Source: Ruminococcus sp. AF31-8BH (lineage in GTDB: Bacteria; Bacillota; Clostridia; Lachnospirales; Lachnospiraceae). Taken from it: 64,000 nt of DNA. Shown one piece after another: positions 60,461 to 64,000 of this stretch. The translations under genes were made by a program, and so were the position numbers. The stretch covers positions 1 to 64,000 of the forward strand of contig NZ_QTVN01000005.1 of assembly GCF_003460605.1 (NCBI RefSeq). Reading direction: 5' to 3'. Below the pieces are notes generated by a model that did no database searches, was not told where the DNA came from, and worked only from the letters and a program-made list of their open reading frames with translations. How positions within the stretch are numbered: the first letter of the stretch is position 1; every line of letters starts with the position of its first letter.

Positions 60461-62278
60461 TTATGATGCAAGAACTGTATCCAAGCAAGAACCTTCAATT
60501 TCGATACGGCTTTCAGAATCGGCAGTGACGGAAGATAAAATGGTATAATGAGCAGCTTCCTGTATATCGCCACATACCATAAAAGACTGAACCCAGGCAA
60601 TTAATTCCCGGACTCCACAGCAGCCATCTGTTATCAGGTTATCCTGACAATACTGTGCGATGGAACGTACAATCTGTGTCATGGTACGTACTGATTTTTT
60701 ATCGGAACATCCGGTAATAGCAAGAACACGCTCTACCATGGTCTCTTCATCCGGTTCATCCATATCTATGACCATATTCATCCTTGAAATGACAGACTGG
60801 TTCATGGGACGACAGCCGGCATAGTCATGATTAGTTGTGACTACAATGGTAGTATCCGGATGCCGATGGATGACTTCCCCGTTTGGCAGAAATACACTGT
60901 TACAACGGTCCAACAGGGAATTAAGCCCTACCAGTACACCAGGATTGGCAATCACCGTAGGCTCCTGTATTTCTACCAGATAGCCGTTTCGGATGGCTTC
61001 AACCAGTGGTGTATCCACATAGCGGAACTGTTGGCTGTTGGAGGTAGCAGCTTGTTTCTGTTTCATTTCCTCAGATATATGATGGATCAATTCTTCATAA
61101 ACTGTATTTTCTGATACTTTTTCATCATAAGTACCCGTTAATTTTTCATAGGCAGTAGCCGGATCTAGGGTAATGTCTTGAAAAGAGGGCAGTTCCCCTA
61201 CCAAAGAAAGCTGTTTTTCATCTACATCAGGTAAAATCTGTCCAAGAAGGTCAAAAATTTCTGTATTTGCCGAGCAGGTGATGCATCGGTAAGGCAGGTG
61301 AAGTCCTGCAGCAATGGCTTTGGCACCTTCGGTCTTTCCCGTTCCAGCAGGCCCACGGAGCATAAAATTCCTCATAGGCTGCTTGCTGTCAGTTGTTAAT
61401 TTGGCATGTTCGCATATTCTTTGGATTTCTTTTGGGATTACATACCAATCTTCGAGAATAGGAACGGTTGATTCTTCTTGGGGAGTTAATGTCCGAGAAT
61501 TGGACAGGATGTATTTATCGACAAAATCTTCTTTGGGAATTGAAACGGCGGAAGCAGTATAGTGATGTCCACCTTTTAATACCTGAAAGGTACCCTGGAT
61601 AATTTCCGTTGGTGCATAAACACCTTTTTGGATATTCAGTGGTGTAAGTCTTTGGAGCACGCCATTTGCAGGAGTGTCAACTTTGATGTTCCCGATAGGA
61701 AGGGAATCACCATAACGGATCCTGCGGTACACGTTATCACAAAGAACCGCAGCCGTTTCTGCAGCTTTGGGCAGGTCAGGAAAACCGTCATCACGGTGTT
61801 GCTTTAATTCCTGATATTTTTCATTGAATTCGTCATCTGAAAGGAAAGTAGGCATTAAAGCAAAATAAAGAGCACTTCCGGAATCTTCATCTTTTTTAAA
61901 CTGATATGGCTCTGGTTTACTGTCCAGATCCAAAGGTTTTTCATACTTTCCGGCTATAAATTTCCCAGTCATACGGTTGTAGACCACTACATGCAGCAAC
62001 CCGGTACGGCTTGGATATTCTGCGATTGTAAAATTGTTTGCTTGGCTTCCAATGGCTCCGAGTTCTTCCTCTGCTTTTCCAGCAGGTGGATTTTCCAAAT
62101 CCATATAAGAAAAAACTGCCTGCAAAGTAGCAGAATGGAGAGTAGCCCGTTTTTTAGGCTGATTACAGTATTTGGAAGCGATGTCTTTCATCACTGCACT
62201 TTTCCCGGAATAGCTGTCAAATGGAGATGGTAGCGTTCTTTCAAAAGTCCAGTTAGGGACAAAGTTTGTATTTGGCAT
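60461..62278 (-). CDS. MoxR/dynein-type AAA ATPase
   Basis: A 605-residue ATPase. An N-terminal region (about 1-290) unlike typical MoxR precedes the AAA module: Walker A MLRGPAGTGKTEGAKAIAAG (about 305), a pore-like ANTEIFDLLGQI, Walker B near LVEIQEPTVIANPGVL, and arginine finger region PMNQSVISRMNMVIDMDEP. It is the natural partner of the VWA protein downstream. The VWA protein presumably docks substrates to it. ATG 62278 follows GGAGGAAA. Confidence 0.82.
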   Translation of the reverse strand: MPNTNFVPNWTFERTLPSPFDSYSGKSAVMKDIASKYCNQPKKRATLHSATLQAVFSYMDLENPPAGKAEEELGAIGSQANNFTIAEYPSRTGLLHVVVYNRMTGKFIAGKYEKPLDLDSKPEPYQFKKDEDSGSALYFALMPTFLSDDEFNEKYQELKQHRDDGFPDLPKAAETAAVLCDNVYRRIRYGDSLPIGNIKVDTPANGVLQRLTPLNIQKGVYAPTEIIQGTFQVLKGGHHYTASAVSIPKEDFVDKYILSNSRTLTPQEESTVPILEDWYVIPKEIQRICEHAKLTTDSKQPMRNFMLRGPAGTGKTEGAKAIAAGLHLPYRCITCSANTEIFDLLGQILPDVDEKQLSLVGELPSFQDITLDPATAYEKLTGTYDEKVSENTVYEELIHHISEEMKQKQAATSNSQQFRYVDTPLVEAIRNGYLVEIQEPTVIANPGVLVGLNSLLDRCNSVFLPNGEVIHRHPDTTIVVTTNHDYAGCRPMNQSVISRMNMVIDMDEPDEETMVERVLAITGCSDKKSVRTMTQIVRSIAQYCQDNLITDGCCGVRELIAWVQSFMVCGDIQEAAHYTILSSVTADSESRIEIEGSCLDTVLAS

Positions 62279-62291
62279 AGTATTTCCTCCT

Positions 62292-63077
62292 TTATTCTTT
62301 TATCCAGGATAATTCTAGTGCCTGGTCCTTTTCTTTTGCGGTCAATTCATCTTTTTGGAAGATGGAAATGAGAATATCCCAATAGTTTCGTGGCGGGAAA
62401 TAATCAAAACAATCCTTGATTTCCGCTGTATCACCATTTTGGATGTAAATTTGCCCGTTTTCATTAATATAGAGTTTATGGTGTCCTTTCGCATGGAGCT
62501 GTCCGATAAGGTTCTCCAGTTTTTTCTTGCCAATTAAGGAATACCAGGATTCCGGATCAGCAAAAGGAACATCGTCCTCATCGGTAACTGTGACAGTCTT
62601 TTTGAGGCTGGCAATGGTCAGCATTTGAAGTTCCAGATATCCGTATTGGTTCATACGTGCTTCCGCAAAGTTGTAGTCCTCCGTATGAAAGGTTCTCAGA
62701 CGTATGGGATTTCCGCAAAGGAGCTGCTTCATGGATGGCGGCTTCTGGAATTCCCATGTTGCATTTGGAAATGCAGCCTGTAGTTTGTCGGTAATCTGAT
62801 AGCTGATTTGTCTCCAAAGCAATTCTTCTGTTTCGGAAACTGGCTCAGATGATTTCAAAGAAGACCAAGGGCTTGTTTTGCCCTGGTTCTTGAGTAGGTT
62901 TAGAGTCAGTTTATGGATTTTGGGAAGAAGTGTGGAAAGAAATAGCAGCAGGATGCCAAGGATTCCGATACTTGCGACTGCATTACGATTTCCATTTCCT
63001 GGTATGAATATAGTTGCAATTAACAAAATTATTGTGAGCATACTTAGAACTTTAAGAAATTTCTTTTGTGTATTCAC
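62292..63077 (-). CDS. membrane-anchored protein of the VWA/AAA operon
   Basis: A 261-residue protein. Two adjacent membrane segments (about 12-28 and 35-52: VLSMLTIILLIATIF and SIGILGILLLFLSTLL) anchor a cytosolic domain of about 200 residues. No recognised family. It lies 13 bases upstream of the AAA gene, so it may attach the AAA/VWA machine to the membrane. That is an inference from order only. Confidence 0.68.
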   Translation of the reverse strand: MNTQKKFLKVLSMLTIILLIATIFIPGNGNRNAVASIGILGILLLFLSTLLPKIHKLTLNLLKNQGKTSPWSSLKSSEPVSETEELLWRQISYQITDKLQAAFPNATWEFQKPPSMKQLLCGNPIRLRTFHTEDYNFAEARMNQYGYLELQMLTIASLKKTVTVTDEDDVPFADPESWYSLIGKKKLENLIGQLHAKGHHKLYINENGQIYIQNGDTAEIKDCFDYFPPRNYWDILISIFQKDELTAKEKDQALELSWIKE

Positions 63078-63108
63078 TTCATTTCCTCCATGTTTGTTTC
63101 AATAGAAA

Positions 63109-63154
63109 AAGGAATTGCAGCAGACCAGTAGATACTGGAAAGTCGCAATTCCTT
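63109..63154 (-). terminator. hairpin after ssb
   Basis: AAGGAATTGC (63109-63118) with GCAATTCCTT (63145-63154) forms a perfect 10-base stem; A-run to the left gives T on the minus strand. It separates ssb from the operon below. Confidence 0.8.
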
Positions 63155-63176
63155 CATTTTAGGGATCTTTGATAAT

Positions 63177-63815
63177 TTACGGGAATGGAAGCTGCTGTGG
63201 TGGTGTATTTTCCGGAATATTGGTAAATCCATCACCAGATACATTGCCAGCCGTAAATCCCTGTGGTGCATAAGCCGATCCCCCTGCCGGAGCATAAGAC
63301 ATCTGTTGTGCGGCCTGTGGCATCATATTGTTATTGACTGGCATTGCGCCAGTAGGCACGGTACCGGAAGGATTCATTCCCGGGTTTCCATTATAAGTAG
63401 CACCGTTTGCTGGTACTGGTGGAACATTCGGATTTCCGACCATTGGATTCCCCGGTACAGGTGTTGCTGCATTGGTATCATTACGATTCGCAGGTAAGAA
63501 CTGCCAGTCCTTTACCATAATTTGCGGCGTGATAGCTGCTTGACCTGCATTATTGCCTTTCTGGTGAATATACGGATGGAGTTCTAAATCTCCGTAGACC
63601 ATGAGACACGTTGATTTTTTGACACCGGCTTTTATCAGTCGATCTGCAAGAAACTTGTTGCAGTAACACTGATAGAAGATGGGTTCTTCCTTTCCGTTTT
63701 GACCTCTCTGGTTGGTAGCAAGCCCCAGACTGATGTATTCAGTTCCGGAGTTCTTTGCTTGTTGCATAACCGGATCGGCAGTTACCCTTCCTGTTACAAT
63801 GATAATAGATGACAT
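63177..63815 (-). CDS. ssb: single-stranded DNA-binding protein
   Basis: A 212-residue SSB. The OB fold (about 1-105) has IIIVTGRVTADPVM, and FLADRLIKAGVKKSTCLMVYG. A long Gly/Pro/Asn-rich linker follows. The tail ends PQQLPFP, a variant of the usual acidic DDDLPF tip, with two Gln in place of acidic residues and an extra Pro. That may weaken or alter partner binding. It coats single strands during transfer and replication of the element. ATG follows AAAGGAG. Confidence 0.9.
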   Translation of the reverse strand: MSSIIIVTGRVTADPVMQQAKNSGTEYISLGLATNQRGQNGKEEPIFYQCYCNKFLADRLIKAGVKKSTCLMVYGDLELHPYIHQKGNNAGQAAITPQIMVKDWQFLPANRNDTNAATPVPGNPMVGNPNVPPVPANGATYNGNPGMNPSGTVPTGAMPVNNNMMPQAAQQMSYAPAGGSAYAPQGFTAGNVSGDGFTNIPENTPPQQLPFP

Positions 63816-63835
63816 AAAAATTCTCCTTTCTGCCC

Positions 63836-64000
63836 TTTGGGCGATAAAATAGTGATAAATAAAAAAAGTGCCATTATAGCACCGTATAAAACGGCATTAT
63901 AATGACACGATTTTCCAACTTAAACTGCATGTGTACTGGAGATAGTATCCAGACACCCTATAAAGGGATAACACAAAACTTAAATACAATATCATAGTAA
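63836..64000 (-). promoter_or_regulatory. terminator-bearing leader of ssb
   Basis: On the minus strand the leader starts TTACTATG at the window edge, shows TTGTGTTATCC, CATGCAGTTTAAGTTGG as in the ligA leader, then the hairpin GTGTCATTATAATGCCG/CGGTGCTATAATGGCAC (63908-63868; 16 of 17 bases paired) and a run of seven T. The terminator lies 50 bases before the ssb start. Its promoter must lie just beyond position 64000. Confidence 0.75.

Overview
The window looks like low-G+C Clostridia, most likely a gut Lachnospiraceae. This rests on the gene families (SPASM radical-SAM RiPP enzymes, LytTR regulators, a ParM/ParR pair, Tn916-like sigma and HTH genes), strong AGGAGG ribosome sites and A+T-rich intergenes. 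The species cannot be named from sequence alone. Only positions 1-330, a tRNA array (Glu, a broken Cys copy, Asn, Cys), look chromosomal. The rest looks like a large integrative element whose far end is outside the window.

Left backbone (677-14354): a tyrosine integrase and an excisionase on the minus strand, then a rightward operon with an unrecognised protein, a YqaJ nuclease, a small nucleotide-enzyme-like protein, a RecD2-like helicase, a Rad52/ERF-like annealing protein, a primase, a sortase B and an unrecognised protein. A ParM/ParR pair, an XRE repressor, and sigma and HTH_16 genes follow. An IS110-family element (about 14516-16325) separates this from the cargo.

Cargo (16.3-45.7 kb, visibly more A+T-rich): a two-part peptide natural-product locus. 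The first part has seven short precursor peptides sharing C-x6-C-x3-C, four radical-SAM/SPASM enzymes, an ABC exporter, a cytosolic subtilase, a LolD/FtsX-type ABC pair and two LytTR regulators with one GHKL kinase. It also holds a zinc phospholipase C-like protein, extra winged-helix regulators, a complete metK and an alpha/beta hydrolase. The second part has a double-glycine peptide with five cysteines, a C39-peptidase ABC exporter, a CPYC thioredoxin-like protein and a large FtsX-like permease. Seven promoters across this 23 kb carry the same operator (about AAAAARTGCAATYTA then an A-rich tail ending ATATAG) at a fixed 41-42 bp from the -10. They drive precursors, enzymes and exporter, phospholipase, metK and the double-glycine peptide. 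This is the best evidence that the region is one regulated system, with S-adenosylmethionine supply built in.

Right backbone (45.8-64 kb, mostly minus strand): an Fe-S/zinc cluster protein, an AAA/DUF4143 ATPase, a NADAR protein, DUF3791 and DUF3791-DUF3990 (ADP-ribosyltransferase-like) genes, and an NAD-dependent DNA ligase. Next is a rightward SOS operon (Y-family polymerase, unknown, SRAP protein) with a LexA box inside its promoter. Then come an orphan DNA methyltransferase, an AbrB-GAF regulator, a VWA/MoxR-type ATPase pair and SSB. The first rightward operon, the ligase operon and the ssb operon start with related leaders that end in an intrinsic terminator beginning GTGTCA, which points to attenuation control. 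The first two also share promoter and operator sequence.
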